Positions 25,054 to 37,210 of a DNA stretch of 38,934 nucleotides are shown one piece after another. The position numbers and the translations under genes were made by a program. Location of the stretch: NCBI RefSeq assembly GCF_947497695.1, contig NZ_CANMHM010000018.1, forward strand, positions 1-38,934. Reading direction: 5' to 3'. The notes beneath the pieces were generated by a model. It was not told the origin of the DNA. It saw only the letters and a program-made list of their open reading frames with translations, and did no database searches. Every line of letters starts with the position of its first letter. Position 1 is the stretch's first letter. This stretch comes from an uncultured Polaribacter sp. (GTDB lineage: Bacteria; Bacteroidota; Bacteroidia; Flavobacteriales; Flavobacteriaceae).

Positions 25054-26928
25054 TTGAAAAAAAATAGAATACTTATTATTTTACTATTGTTGATAGTTAA
25101 TAGTTTTTCTGCCCAAGAAAAGCCTAATATTCTATGGATTACAATTGAAGATACTTCGCCCCAATTTATTGGTTGTTATGGTAATAAAAATGCAAGTACA
25201 CCAAATATTGATAAATTAGCAAAAGAAGGAATCCGTTTTACAAATGCATTTTCTACAGGAACGGTTTGTTCACCAAGTAGGTCTGCAATCATTACAGGAA
25301 TTCCAACCTATAAAATGGGTACAGGAAATCATAGAAGTAATTATTCGATTCCTAAATTTATCAAAGGATTTCCGTTTTTCTTGAAACAAGAAGGATATTA
25401 TACCTCTAATAATGTAAAAACGGACTATAACATTGCTAATGAAAAGGCTTTTATAAAGGAAGCTTGGCACGAAAGTTCTAACACAGCAAGTTGGTCTGGT
25501 AAAAAAGAAAATCAACCTTTTTTCTCGGTTTTTAATTATGCAGCATCGCATCAATCTAGAACTATGTCTATGCCTTTTGATTGGTATAAAAAATATGTTT
25601 GGGATTATTTATCTGAAAAAGATAGAATTGCAGACAATGCTTTTGAAATACCTCCTTTTTACAAAGATTCTCCTGAAATGAGAAAGCAATTTGCTAGAGT
25701 ATACAATTCTATTAAATTAACAGATAATAGGATTGGTAAATTACTAAAGAAATTAGAAGATGATGGCTTAGCAGAAAATACCATTATTTTCTTTTATGCA
25801 GATCATGGAGAAGGAATGCCTAGAGGTAAAACAAACGGAATTAATTATGGTTATAGAGTGCCATTTATTATAAAATTTCCAGAAAAGTATAAACATCTAT
25901 CTCCTTGGGGAAAAGCAGGTAGCATAAGTTCTCAATTGGTAAGTTTTGAAGATTTAGCACCAACTATTTTAGCATTGGCAAATGTAGAAAAACCATCTTA
26001 TTTAAAAGGCAGCACTTTAATTGGAGAAAATAGAAGTAAAGAAAAAAAATATTTGTTACTTTCAACAGATAGAGCAGATAATGGACCAGATTTGGTAAGA
26101 ACAATTACAGATGGCAGGTTTGTGTATTCTAGAAATTTTATGCCTTTTATGCCACAATTGCGATATATAAATTATTTAGAAATCGGAGAAATTACCCAAC
26201 AAATGCGTTTAGATTTTAAAAATAATCAATTAAACGAATTGCAAAAATCTGTTTTTAATCCAAGAGCAATAGAAGTTTTATATGATATTGAAAATGACCT
26301 TTGGGAAACAAAAAATTTAGTAGATGAACCTGCATATAAAAAAGTGTTGGTAAAAATGAGAAAACAACTTTGTGAAGAGGTTTTAAAAGCAAAAGACATT
26401 CATTTTGCACCAGAATATGAAATCGGTTTATTATCTAAAACCACAACAGCTTATGGCTATAGGCAAAGCAAAGAAAATTATCCTTTTAAGGCTATTTTTA
26501 ATATGGCTTTGTTATCAGGAAAAACAGACTCTAAAACGATAAAAATACAACTGAAAGAATTAGATAACGATAATAAATTTATTAGATACTGGGCAATTAT
26601 TGGCTTAATGAGTCAGAATGATGAAATAATTAAAAAACATAGAAGTGATTTAATTAAAGTATTAGAAGATGCTTATCCGCCTATAAAAATAACAGCAGCA
26701 GCCATTCTATATAATTGCTTTAATGATAAAAAATCGGCAACTATTTTAAATGGATTTGCCAAAAGTAAAAATATTGATTTGGCACTAATGACTATAAATT
26801 ATCTATTGTATATAGATGTTAAAACGCCTTTTGTAGCAACCATTAAAGAAGCAAAAGAAATAGCTAGTTATCCATATAAAGTAAAAGCAGCTTGTGATGA
26901 TTTTTTAAAAATTTTAGAAAATCAGTAA
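25054..26928 (+). CDS. Family S1 sulfatase, periplasmic (tandem copy 2)
   Basis: A 624-residue sulfatase, highly similar to the preceding gene over its full length except the C-terminus. It lacks the T9SS domain and ends in the HEAT-like helices (about 470-624). The start is TTG at 25054: the signal peptide MKKNRILIILLLLIVNSFSA has no ATG, and an in-frame stop lies at 25045-25047. The maturation motif is the ordinary CSPSR with Cys72 (bases 25267-25281), and NILWITIEDTSPQFIG and FFYADHGEGMPRGKTNG are identical or nearly so to copy 1. Lacking both lipobox and sorting domain, it should stay in the periplasm. The pair may therefore perform the same or related desulfation on two sides of the outer membrane (inference). 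It is followed by a GH30 gene after 27 bases. Confidence 0.92.
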   Translation: MKKNRILIILLLLIVNSFSAQEKPNILWITIEDTSPQFIGCYGNKNASTPNIDKLAKEGIRFTNAFSTGTVCSPSRSAIITGIPTYKMGTGNHRSNYSIPKFIKGFPFFLKQEGYYTSNNVKTDYNIANEKAFIKEAWHESSNTASWSGKKENQPFFSVFNYAASHQSRTMSMPFDWYKKYVWDYLSEKDRIADNAFEIPPFYKDSPEMRKQFARVYNSIKLTDNRIGKLLKKLEDDGLAENTIIFFYADHGEGMPRGKTNGINYGYRVPFIIKFPEKYKHLSPWGKAGSISSQLVSFEDLAPTILALANVEKPSYLKGSTLIGENRSKEKKYLLLSTDRADNGPDLVRTITDGRFVYSRNFMPFMPQLRYINYLEIGEITQQMRLDFKNNQLNELQKSVFNPRAIEVLYDIENDLWETKNLVDEPAYKKVLVKMRKQLCEEVLKAKDIHFAPEYEIGLLSKTTTAYGYRQSKENYPFKAIFNMALLSGKTDSKTIKIQLKELDNDNKFIRYWAIIGLMSQNDEIIKKHRSDLIKVLEDAYPPIKITAAAILYNCFNDKKSATILNGFAKSKNIDLALMTINYLLYIDVKTPFVATIKEAKEIASYPYKVKAACDDFLKILENQ

Positions 26929-26955
26929 AATCAATAAAATTTAAGAAGGACAGAT

Positions 26956-28731
26956 ATGAAATCAATAAAATACAACTTTAAGTTACTATATATACTATTA
27001 TTTTTTATGTGCTTTAAAAATGTAAAAGCACAAACTAATATTACAATAGATCCAGAAATAGAACATCAAACTATAGAAGGTTGGGGTGTGTCTTTAGCTT
27101 GGTGGGCTAATTTGGTTGGTGGTTTTTCTCAAGATGCCATAGATGAAATTGCAGGTTATGCTGTAAACGATTTGAATTTTAATGTTTTTAGATTTAATAT
27201 TTCTGGAGGTGAAAACCCAAATTGTACAGAAGGAGATCATTTTAGAAAAGATGGTGCTTTAATACCAAATTATAGAAGTCCCCAAAATGATAATCAAGGT
27301 TGGGGAACAGCAGATATCACGAAAGATTTTCGTCAAATAAGTGTAATGAATAAGATTGCCGAGTTAAGAGCACCAAAAGGAGATATTATTACAGAAATGA
27401 TTTCTTATTCGCCACCATGGTGGATGACACATGGAGAATGTTCTGCAGGAAATGTTGAAGCTACTGATGAAAACTTAAAACCAGAGTTTAGAGATGATTT
27501 TGCAGATTATTTAGCGTCAGTATCTAAAGAATTAAGTACAGCTTATCCTTCGTGGAATATTAGTTATATAGTGCCTTTTAACGAACCAACTTCTGGTTTT
27601 TGGAGAAAAGGAGGAAATCAAGAAGGTTCTGCAATATATCCTCAAACTCAGGCAGAAATATTATTTAGGCTTAATCAACGTCTTATTGCTCTTGATATTC
27701 CACAGATAAAAATGTCAGGTTCAGACAACTCAAAAGTACCTTGGTCACTTACGAATATGAGAACAATGAATAACAATAATCCTTTTCAGTACAATAGCCT
27801 TGCAAAAATAACAACACATAGTTATGGAGGATCTTGGCAAGAAAAGGCTGCTTTAGCCAATTATGCTAAAACAAACGGAAACAAACCTGTTTGGCAAACA
27901 GAAACAGGTCCTTTAGGTTGGGTAAGAGATGGCAGAAGTTTTTTTGCTAGACATTATGATATTGCCTACAGATTGGTAGAAGATTTAAGAAATTTAAAAG
28001 CTACGGTTTGGTGCGATTGGCAGCTAATGTCTAGAGACGATGGTTGGGGGATGCTACATCAAACCAATTGGGATGAAAACATACAGTTTCAAGAACCTGT
28101 ATTAAATAAAACTAGAGGATTTTATTGTCGTAAAAATGTAACAAATTTTATAAAAGTTGGTTATAAAATTATACAATCTAACGACCACAATACTATTTCA
28201 GCTATCAGTCCAGATAATAGCGAAGCAGTATTGGTAATTGTAAATAGTTCAGAACAATTGAAAGAATATACTATAGATTTGAGTAACTTTTCTTTTGTTA
28301 ATAGTTACAAAGCTTTTAGAACATCGGGTTTATCTAATAATGGAGAAAATACAGTAGAAAATACAATTCCTAATATTAATCTTAAAGGGCAATTAACAGG
28401 AAAATCTATAAGATATAACGCACCAGCTTATTCTGTAAGCACTTTTGTTGTAGATATTTCTAACCCTTTATCTACTTCAGCATTTCGTAAAGAAGATTTT
28501 AAAATGTATCCAATACCATTTTCTATAGAAAGTACTTTTAGTTTTCCACGAAAGTTAGTTGATGGAAATTTAGTAATTTATAATACTTTAGGGATGAAGG
28601 TTAAGGAGTATAAAAATATTAATAATAAACAGGTTATAATCAACAGAGAAAATCTAGATAACGGAATTTATTTTTATAAGTTAAAAGAAAATAGAAACAC
28701 GTTAACATCAGGAAAACTAGTCATCAAATAA
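26956..28731 (+). CDS. GH30-family endo-beta-1,6-galactanase-like enzyme with T9SS sorting domain
   Basis: A 591-residue secreted enzyme. Residues 1-25 are a signal peptide ending in VKAQ. The mature start TIEGWGVSLAWWANLVGG closely resembles the opening of GH30 endo-beta-1,6-galactanases. Other conserved parts are VFRFNISGGENPN, SYSPPWWMTHG, PFNEPTSGFW with acid/base Glu210, THSYGG, and WQTETGPLG with nucleophile Glu316. A beta-domain follows (about 395-500), then a T9SS type A sorting domain (about 515-591, FKMYPIPF to GKLVIK). The sorting domain is about half identical to that of the sulfatase at 22860, although the enzymes are unrelated. Cleavage of beta-1,6-linked galactan on the outside of the cell is the best guess; beta-1,6-glucanase activity is the main alternative. 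It is clearly different from the first GH30 at 9780. Confidence 0.87.
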   Translation: MKSIKYNFKLLYILLFFMCFKNVKAQTNITIDPEIEHQTIEGWGVSLAWWANLVGGFSQDAIDEIAGYAVNDLNFNVFRFNISGGENPNCTEGDHFRKDGALIPNYRSPQNDNQGWGTADITKDFRQISVMNKIAELRAPKGDIITEMISYSPPWWMTHGECSAGNVEATDENLKPEFRDDFADYLASVSKELSTAYPSWNISYIVPFNEPTSGFWRKGGNQEGSAIYPQTQAEILFRLNQRLIALDIPQIKMSGSDNSKVPWSLTNMRTMNNNNPFQYNSLAKITTHSYGGSWQEKAALANYAKTNGNKPVWQTETGPLGWVRDGRSFFARHYDIAYRLVEDLRNLKATVWCDWQLMSRDDGWGMLHQTNWDENIQFQEPVLNKTRGFYCRKNVTNFIKVGYKIIQSNDHNTISAISPDNSEAVLVIVNSSEQLKEYTIDLSNFSFVNSYKAFRTSGLSNNGENTVENTIPNINLKGQLTGKSIRYNAPAYSVSTFVVDISNPLSTSAFRKEDFKMYPIPFSIESTFSFPRKLVDGNLVIYNTLGMKVKEYKNINNKQVIINRENLDNGIYFYKLKENRNTLTSGKLVIK

Positions 28732-28756
28732 ATAAGAACAATATAAAATACCATTT

Positions 28757-31558
28757 ATGAAATCAATACGTTCAATTTTTACCATTTTTACAATACTTGT
28801 TGTTTTTTCTAATTGCACAAAAAAAGTAGATAAAATTTCTTTAGCAGGAAATTGGCAAGTAAAGTTAGACTCTACAGATATTGGAGCTAATGAAAACTGG
28901 GCTTCTTCTGCATTTAAAGGACAAAATATAAATTTACCAGGAACGTTAGACGATGCAAAAATAGGAATAGCTAGTACTTTAAAACCAGCTATGAATAATT
29001 ATGTATTATCTAACTTAACCAGAAAACACCAATATATTGGTAAAGCTTGGTATCAAAAAGAAATAGAAATTCCAAGTTCTTGGGCTAAAGAAAATATTAC
29101 ATTAAGTTTAGAAAGAATTATTTGGGAATCTACTGTTTTTGTTAATGGAAAATTAATTGGAAAAAATAATAGCTTGGTTGCTACGCACGATTTTGATTTA
29201 ACAAACGCACTTAAAGTAGGTAAAAATTTAATCACTATTATTATTGATAATGGTAATAAGTTTCCTTTTATAAATGTTGCAGGAACAAGATATCCTGACA
29301 AGGTAAATCAAGATATGGCACATGCTTATACCAATCATACACAAATAAAATGGAATGGTATTTTGGGAGATATTCTTTTAAAATCGACACCTAAAAATAG
29401 TCCAAAAGACTTACAAATATATCCAATTCATGAATCAGATAAAATAAAAATTACTTTTAAACAACCAAATTTTACAGCAGTCAAAGTAGCGTGTATTATT
29501 AAGTCAAAAGAAGGGAAAGAGGTTTTTAATGAAGATGTTACGATTGTAAAAGGTGAAAACAATTTGGTAAATCTTGAAATAGAAAGACCAAAAAACCTTG
29601 AACTTTGGGATGAGTTCCATCCAAATTTGTATGATGTTACAATAGCAACAAAAACAGGAGAAATTACAGAAAGGTTTGGTTATAAATTTGTTGGAAATAA
29701 TAATGGAGATTTAACTTTAAATGACAAGCGAATCTTTTTAAGAGGTAATTTAGAATGTGTTATTTTTCCTTTAACAGGATATCCACCTACTAAAAAAGAA
29801 GATTGGGCTAAATTAATTACCCAAGCAAAAGCGTATGGATTAAATCATTTACGTTTTCATTCTTGGTGTCCACCAAAAGCAGCATTTGAAGCAGCAGATG
29901 AAGCAGGTTTTTATTATCAAGTAGAATTGCCACATTGGAGTTTAAAGGTTGGTGAAGACGCAAATACAACAGCGTTTTTAAGACAAGAAGCACAAAGAAT
30001 GTTAACAGATTATGGAAACCATCCTTCATTTATTTTTATGGCTTTGGGTAACGAATTGCAGGGAGATATTAGTGTTTTAAATGATATGGTAGCAGAATTA
30101 AAACCACAAGATAACAGACACTTATATGCAACTACAGCATTTTCATTTCAAAGACCAACAGGTACAAGACCAGAACAAGAAGATGAGTTTTTTATAGCAC
30201 AATGGACCAAAAAAGGATGGATTCGTGGACAAGGCGTTTTTAATGCAAAGCCGCCACATTTTAATGCAGATTTTACTTCTGGTGCAGCACATATAAAAAT
30301 ACCTTTAGTAACTCATGAGATTGGTCAGTATTCTGTATATCCAGATATGAGTGAGATTAAAAAATATACAGGTGTTTTAGATCCTTTAAATTTTAAAGCG
30401 ATTAAAATAGAACTAGAAAACAAAGGTTTGATAGATTTAGCACCAGATTTTACCTATAACTCTGGTAAATTAGCAGCGTTATTATACAAAGAAGAAATAG
30501 AGAGAGCATTAAAAACACCAAGTTTTGATGGTTTTCAACTATTACAACTACAAGATTTCCCTGGTCAAGGAACTGCATTGGTTGGTTTATTAAACGCTTT
30601 TTGGGAATCTAAGGGAGTAATTTCTGCAGAAGAATTTAGTCAATTTAATAGTGAGTTAGTCCCATTAATTCGTTTTGAAAAAGCAGTGTATGAATCAGGA
30701 GAGAATTTTAAAGCAATTGTTGAAATTGCTAACTTTTTTGAAGAAAAAACAAACCAAACTATAGATTGGTCAATTACAAATTCATCAGGAGAAGTTGTTA
30801 ATGAAGGTTCATTAACAAATATAAATTTATCAATTGGTAACAATATAAATTTAGGGAATATAGACTATCCAATAAACGTTACAAAAGCTGAAAAGTTACA
30901 TGTAATCGTTAGTTTAAAAGGAACAAAATATACCAATAATTGGAATGTTTGGGTGTATCCAAAAGAAGTAAAAACAACGGCAGAAGACATATTAATTACC
31001 TCTTCATTTAAAGCTGCAGAAGTTGCCTTAAAACAAGGTAAAAACGTGTTGTTAAACCCAAATTACAAAGCTTTAAAAGGAACAGAAGGTAGATTTGTAC
31101 CCGTTTTTTGGAGTCCAGTACATTTTCCAAACCAACCTGCAACAATGGGTTTAATGGTAGATGATAAAAATTCTGCTTTTAATAGTTTTCCTACAGATAC
31201 ACATACAGATTGGCAATGGTGGGATTTATGTATCAAATCTAAATCTGTTATTATAGACTCGTTAGAAGTTACACCAATTGTACGTGTTATCGATAATTTT
31301 GTTACAAATCATCATTTGGCAAATCTATTTGAAGCAAATGTTGGTAAAGGCAAGTTGGTGTTTTCTGCAATAGATTTAACATCTAATCTTAAAGAAAGAC
31401 CAACTGCAAGACAATTACGACACAGTTTATTAAACTATATGCAAAGTGACGCTTTTACACCTTCTAAAAGTATTGAGTTTAAAGATTTAAATGTGCTTAA
31501 AAAAGAAGGTGGAAGTGATGAAAAATTTGATTTTTTAAAAATGGATATTGGGTATTAA
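28757..31558 (+). CDS. GH2-family beta-glycosidase, lipoprotein (paralogue 2)
   Basis: A 933-residue lipoprotein with Cys20 in the lipobox FSNC. The domain order matches the GH2 at 15141: sugar-binding jelly-roll (about 28-210), Ig-like (about 215-310), TIM barrel (about 315-660), and a C-terminal beta-sandwich plus amidotransferase-like domain (to 933). FMALGNELQGD gives acid/base Glu433, and VTHEIGQ gives nucleophile Glu521. The stretch between them differs markedly from paralogue 1 (here it includes FSFQRPTGTRPEQEDEFF), so a different specificity is likely. RFHSWCPPKAAF and LQDFPGQGTALVGL are kept in both. It is the last gene of the eleven-gene unit B, 25 bases after the GH30 gene. Confidence 0.87.
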   Translation: MKSIRSIFTIFTILVVFSNCTKKVDKISLAGNWQVKLDSTDIGANENWASSAFKGQNINLPGTLDDAKIGIASTLKPAMNNYVLSNLTRKHQYIGKAWYQKEIEIPSSWAKENITLSLERIIWESTVFVNGKLIGKNNSLVATHDFDLTNALKVGKNLITIIIDNGNKFPFINVAGTRYPDKVNQDMAHAYTNHTQIKWNGILGDILLKSTPKNSPKDLQIYPIHESDKIKITFKQPNFTAVKVACIIKSKEGKEVFNEDVTIVKGENNLVNLEIERPKNLELWDEFHPNLYDVTIATKTGEITERFGYKFVGNNNGDLTLNDKRIFLRGNLECVIFPLTGYPPTKKEDWAKLITQAKAYGLNHLRFHSWCPPKAAFEAADEAGFYYQVELPHWSLKVGEDANTTAFLRQEAQRMLTDYGNHPSFIFMALGNELQGDISVLNDMVAELKPQDNRHLYATTAFSFQRPTGTRPEQEDEFFIAQWTKKGWIRGQGVFNAKPPHFNADFTSGAAHIKIPLVTHEIGQYSVYPDMSEIKKYTGVLDPLNFKAIKIELENKGLIDLAPDFTYNSGKLAALLYKEEIERALKTPSFDGFQLLQLQDFPGQGTALVGLLNAFWESKGVISAEEFSQFNSELVPLIRFEKAVYESGENFKAIVEIANFFEEKTNQTIDWSITNSSGEVVNEGSLTNINLSIGNNINLGNIDYPINVTKAEKLHVIVSLKGTKYTNNWNVWVYPKEVKTTAEDILITSSFKAAEVALKQGKNVLLNPNYKALKGTEGRFVPVFWSPVHFPNQPATMGLMVDDKNSAFNSFPTDTHTDWQWWDLCIKSKSVIIDSLEVTPIVRVIDNFVTNHHLANLFEANVGKGKLVFSAIDLTSNLKERPTARQLRHSLLNYMQSDAFTPSKSIEFKDLNVLKKEGGSDEKFDFLKMDIGY

Positions 31559-31643
31559 GATACTTTTTTTAAAAACTTAGAATAAAGTTTTAAAAAGAAA
31601 TGTTCATACTCATTATACATATGTTTTAAATTTAGTGTTTTAT

Positions 31644-31700
31644 TATCTATGTATTAAAGATTTAAGCCTATGTTTCTAAGGCTTTAATTTTTTATTTTTA
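31644..31700 (+). promoter_or_regulatory. Probable promoter of unit C, homologous to the unit B promoter
   Basis: TATCTATG at 31644-31651 is identical to the unit B box (ten bases ATTATCTATG are shared). The imperfect -7 box TATTTTTA at 31693-31700 (one mismatch to TAnnTTTG) begins exactly 49 bases later. The middle element TAAGC...TAAGGCTTT (31663-31685) matches that at 9723-9743. The weak -7 and missing TTTG would need an activator. The same middle element can be read as a terminator hairpin, so the promoter call is tentative. Confidence 0.5.
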
Positions 31701-31705
31701 TTTTA
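31664..31705 (+). terminator. Possible terminator hairpin after unit B
   Basis: AAGCCT (31664-31669) pairs with AGGCTT (31679-31684) over a 9-base loop, and is followed by TAATTTTTTATTTTTATTTT. This fits a weak rho-independent terminator about 105 bases after the GH2 stop codon. The element is shared with the unit B promoter, so it may be a regulatory site rather than, or as well as, a terminator. Confidence 0.4.
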
Positions 31706-31781
31706 ATATAAAGTGTTCTAAAAAATATTTTTATTTAAAATGATATTTAAAACTTTTACAACCATAACAAAGTTGATTTAA

Positions 31782-34997
<3,216 letters not shown>

Positions 34998-35040
34998 GAT
35001 TTTTTTAGAAATCAAATCATATTACCAAAATTTAATTATT

Positions 35041-37209
35041 ATGAATTCAAATACTTTTTTAAATCAAATGATATCCACAAAAAAAATATGTTTTCTGTTT
35101 TTGGTGATAAGTTTACTTTCTATAAACATCCTTTTTTCTCAAGGAATGGTTGATGTAGAAACACCTGTTTCAACAAAGCCAGATGGAATCGATTTATATG
35201 GAGACTGGAAAATGACTTTTAGCGACGAATTTAATGATACTGAAATAGATGGTTCTAAATGGTGGGTTTTAAATAGTGCTAAATCTAGAAATCCAAGGCC
35301 AGGTTTAGGAATTACCCAATGGTTTTGGAGACCTCAAAACACATGGGAAGTTGATGGGAATCTTGTTTTAAGGGTTCAGAAATTCAATGCAACTACAATG
35401 ACTTGTGGTTCTGTAAATTCTAATAATAGATTTGAAAAAGCATTTGGATACTACGAAACTAGAATTAAAATTGCTCAAGCAGATAAAGGTACACACACAG
35501 CATTTTGGTTTCAGGGTGATAATATGTTTAATATAGATGGCACAGGTAGAGATGGAGCAGAAGTTGATGTTTTCGAATCTGCGTGGACAGGAGATTACAC
35601 AAAATCGGTAATACATATTGATGGATATGGGGATGATCATCAATCCAATACAGTAAGATATGAAACACCAGGCCTTCATCAGGGATATCACACTTTTGGT
35701 TTGTTATGGACACCAGATGCATTAAAAATATATTATGATGGTGAGTTAAAGGTTACTTATTCAGATCCAAAATGGATTCCTCAAGTACCACAATATATTT
35801 GGCTTTCAGATGGAGCAAGTTTTGGTTTTTCTGGAGATAATTTTACAAGAGAACCAATTGGTACATTAACACATGCTTATGTAGATTATGTTAGAGTTTG
35901 GGAATTAGAAGACTATTCTTGTATAAATCCTAAAAAAGAATTAGAATTAGCAGAGTTTTCAACCGAAAATGGTTCAGTTAGTGTGTCTAATAATTCTCAA
36001 GCTTCAGAAGGAAAATTTTTAAGATTACAAGCAGATGAAATTGGAGATGAAATTATATTAAATAATATTTGTCACCCTGCAGATGGTTATTATAAATATG
36101 ATTTATCTACTTTTTCTTTTAGTGCTTTTGGACAATATCAAGCAGCTATAGAAATTACTGAAGGTGTTTGGCATAAATTTGAGCAAGTTTTAGATTTTTA
36201 CGGAGAATCAACAGAACAAAAAACACTTAACTTTGGTGCTATATATTTAGAAGCTGGTAATTATAATATGAAATTTACTGCTGTTGGTAAAAATGATAAT
36301 TCGATTGGTTTTTCTGCAATTTTTGATGCACTCGAAGTTAATTACAATTCTAATTTTGACATTTCTTTTTTAGGTTTAGAAAATATAGATTCTGAAGTTG
36401 TCTGGAGTAGTGAAGCAGAAAATGGACAGTATACTGGTGCAAATGCATTACAAAATTGTAATAATGCTTCTGGGGGTCAATATATAAACTTAAATCCAAT
36501 ACCAAATAAGACTTTAAGGTTTAATAATGTAAATGTTCCTGAGGCAGGTGATTATGTTTTAAATATAGATTATATGTCTGCAGACAATAGAAATGCTAGA
36601 ATAACAGTAAATGGAGATCTTTTGTTTAATGGTGTTTTTAATACATCTGGTAATTGGTGTAATGATGGTGGGCAAACATCTAAAAAAGAATTTACTGTAA
36701 GATTAAATGCAGGTGTAAACACAATAACATTATATAACGGCTCTGGAAATACACCAATATTTGATAAAATTGCTATTTCACAAAATCTTTCAGACAAAGA
36801 TAAAGATGGAGTACCTAATAATTATGATATAGATGATGATAATGATACTATTGTAGATTTAGTAGATAATTGTAAAAACACATCAAATACGGATCAAAAA
36901 GATACTGATAATGATGGGATTGGTGATGCTTGTAATGGGAATGCTTTAAACTTAAATAATTTTAACTTAGAAAATAAATTGACTATCTACCCTAATCCAA
37001 CAAATGGTAAGATAACAGTTAAAATTAACAATTTTTCAAATAATCTAAACCTTCAAATATTTGATGTAAGAGGTAAAAAAATATTAACAAATATTTTAAA
37101 ACAAGAAACATCATCAATTATTTTACCTACTGGATTAGTTAAAGGAATTTATATTCTAAAATTCAATTCAGAAAACACTGTGTTTTGGAAAAAAATAATT
37201 TTAAATTAA
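35041..37209 (+). CDS. Modular GH16 endo-glycanase with carbohydrate-binding, TSP3 and T9SS domains
   Basis: A 722-residue secreted enzyme. The first ATG is used here; an ATG at 35068 (MISTKKIC) gives a more compact signal peptide and may be the real start. The GH16 domain covers about 50-290: FSDEFNDTEIDGSKW, NNRFEKAFGYYETRIK, and the catalytic ExDxxE motif DGAEVDVFES with Glu174, Asp176 and Glu179, in the beta-bulge form. Residues about 300-437 and 455-582 look like two beta-sandwich carbohydrate-binding modules; the second has the CBM6/35 pattern SEAENGQYTGANALQN. Residues about 585-633 are thrombospondin type 3 calcium-binding repeats (DKDKDGVPNNYDIDDDND). Residues about 646-722 are a T9SS type A sorting domain (LTIYPNPTNGKITV). 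GH16 members cut beta-1,3 or beta-1,4 galactans and glucans; in this context a galactanase is favoured, while agarase, porphyranase, carrageenase and laminarinase types remain possible. Confidence 0.88.
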   Translation: MNSNTFLNQMISTKKICFLFLVISLLSINILFSQGMVDVETPVSTKPDGIDLYGDWKMTFSDEFNDTEIDGSKWWVLNSAKSRNPRPGLGITQWFWRPQNTWEVDGNLVLRVQKFNATTMTCGSVNSNNRFEKAFGYYETRIKIAQADKGTHTAFWFQGDNMFNIDGTGRDGAEVDVFESAWTGDYTKSVIHIDGYGDDHQSNTVRYETPGLHQGYHTFGLLWTPDALKIYYDGELKVTYSDPKWIPQVPQYIWLSDGASFGFSGDNFTREPIGTLTHAYVDYVRVWELEDYSCINPKKELELAEFSTENGSVSVSNNSQASEGKFLRLQADEIGDEIILNNICHPADGYYKYDLSTFSFSAFGQYQAAIEITEGVWHKFEQVLDFYGESTEQKTLNFGAIYLEAGNYNMKFTAVGKNDNSIGFSAIFDALEVNYNSNFDISFLGLENIDSEVVWSSEAENGQYTGANALQNCNNASGGQYINLNPIPNKTLRFNNVNVPEAGDYVLNIDYMSADNRNARITVNGDLLFNGVFNTSGNWCNDGGQTSKKEFTVRLNAGVNTITLYNGSGNTPIFDKIAISQNLSDKDKDGVPNNYDIDDDNDTIVDLVDNCKNTSNTDQKDTDNDGIGDACNGNALNLNNFNLENKLTIYPNPTNGKITVKINNFSNNLNLQIFDVRGKKILTNILKQETSSIILPTGLVKGIYILKFNSENTVFWKKIILN

Positions 37210-37210
37210 C

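Noticed and set aside
35368..35722. Two overlapping minus-strand frames of 107 and 64 codons
   Set aside because: They are antisense to the catalytic part of GH16 and show no domain or start context.
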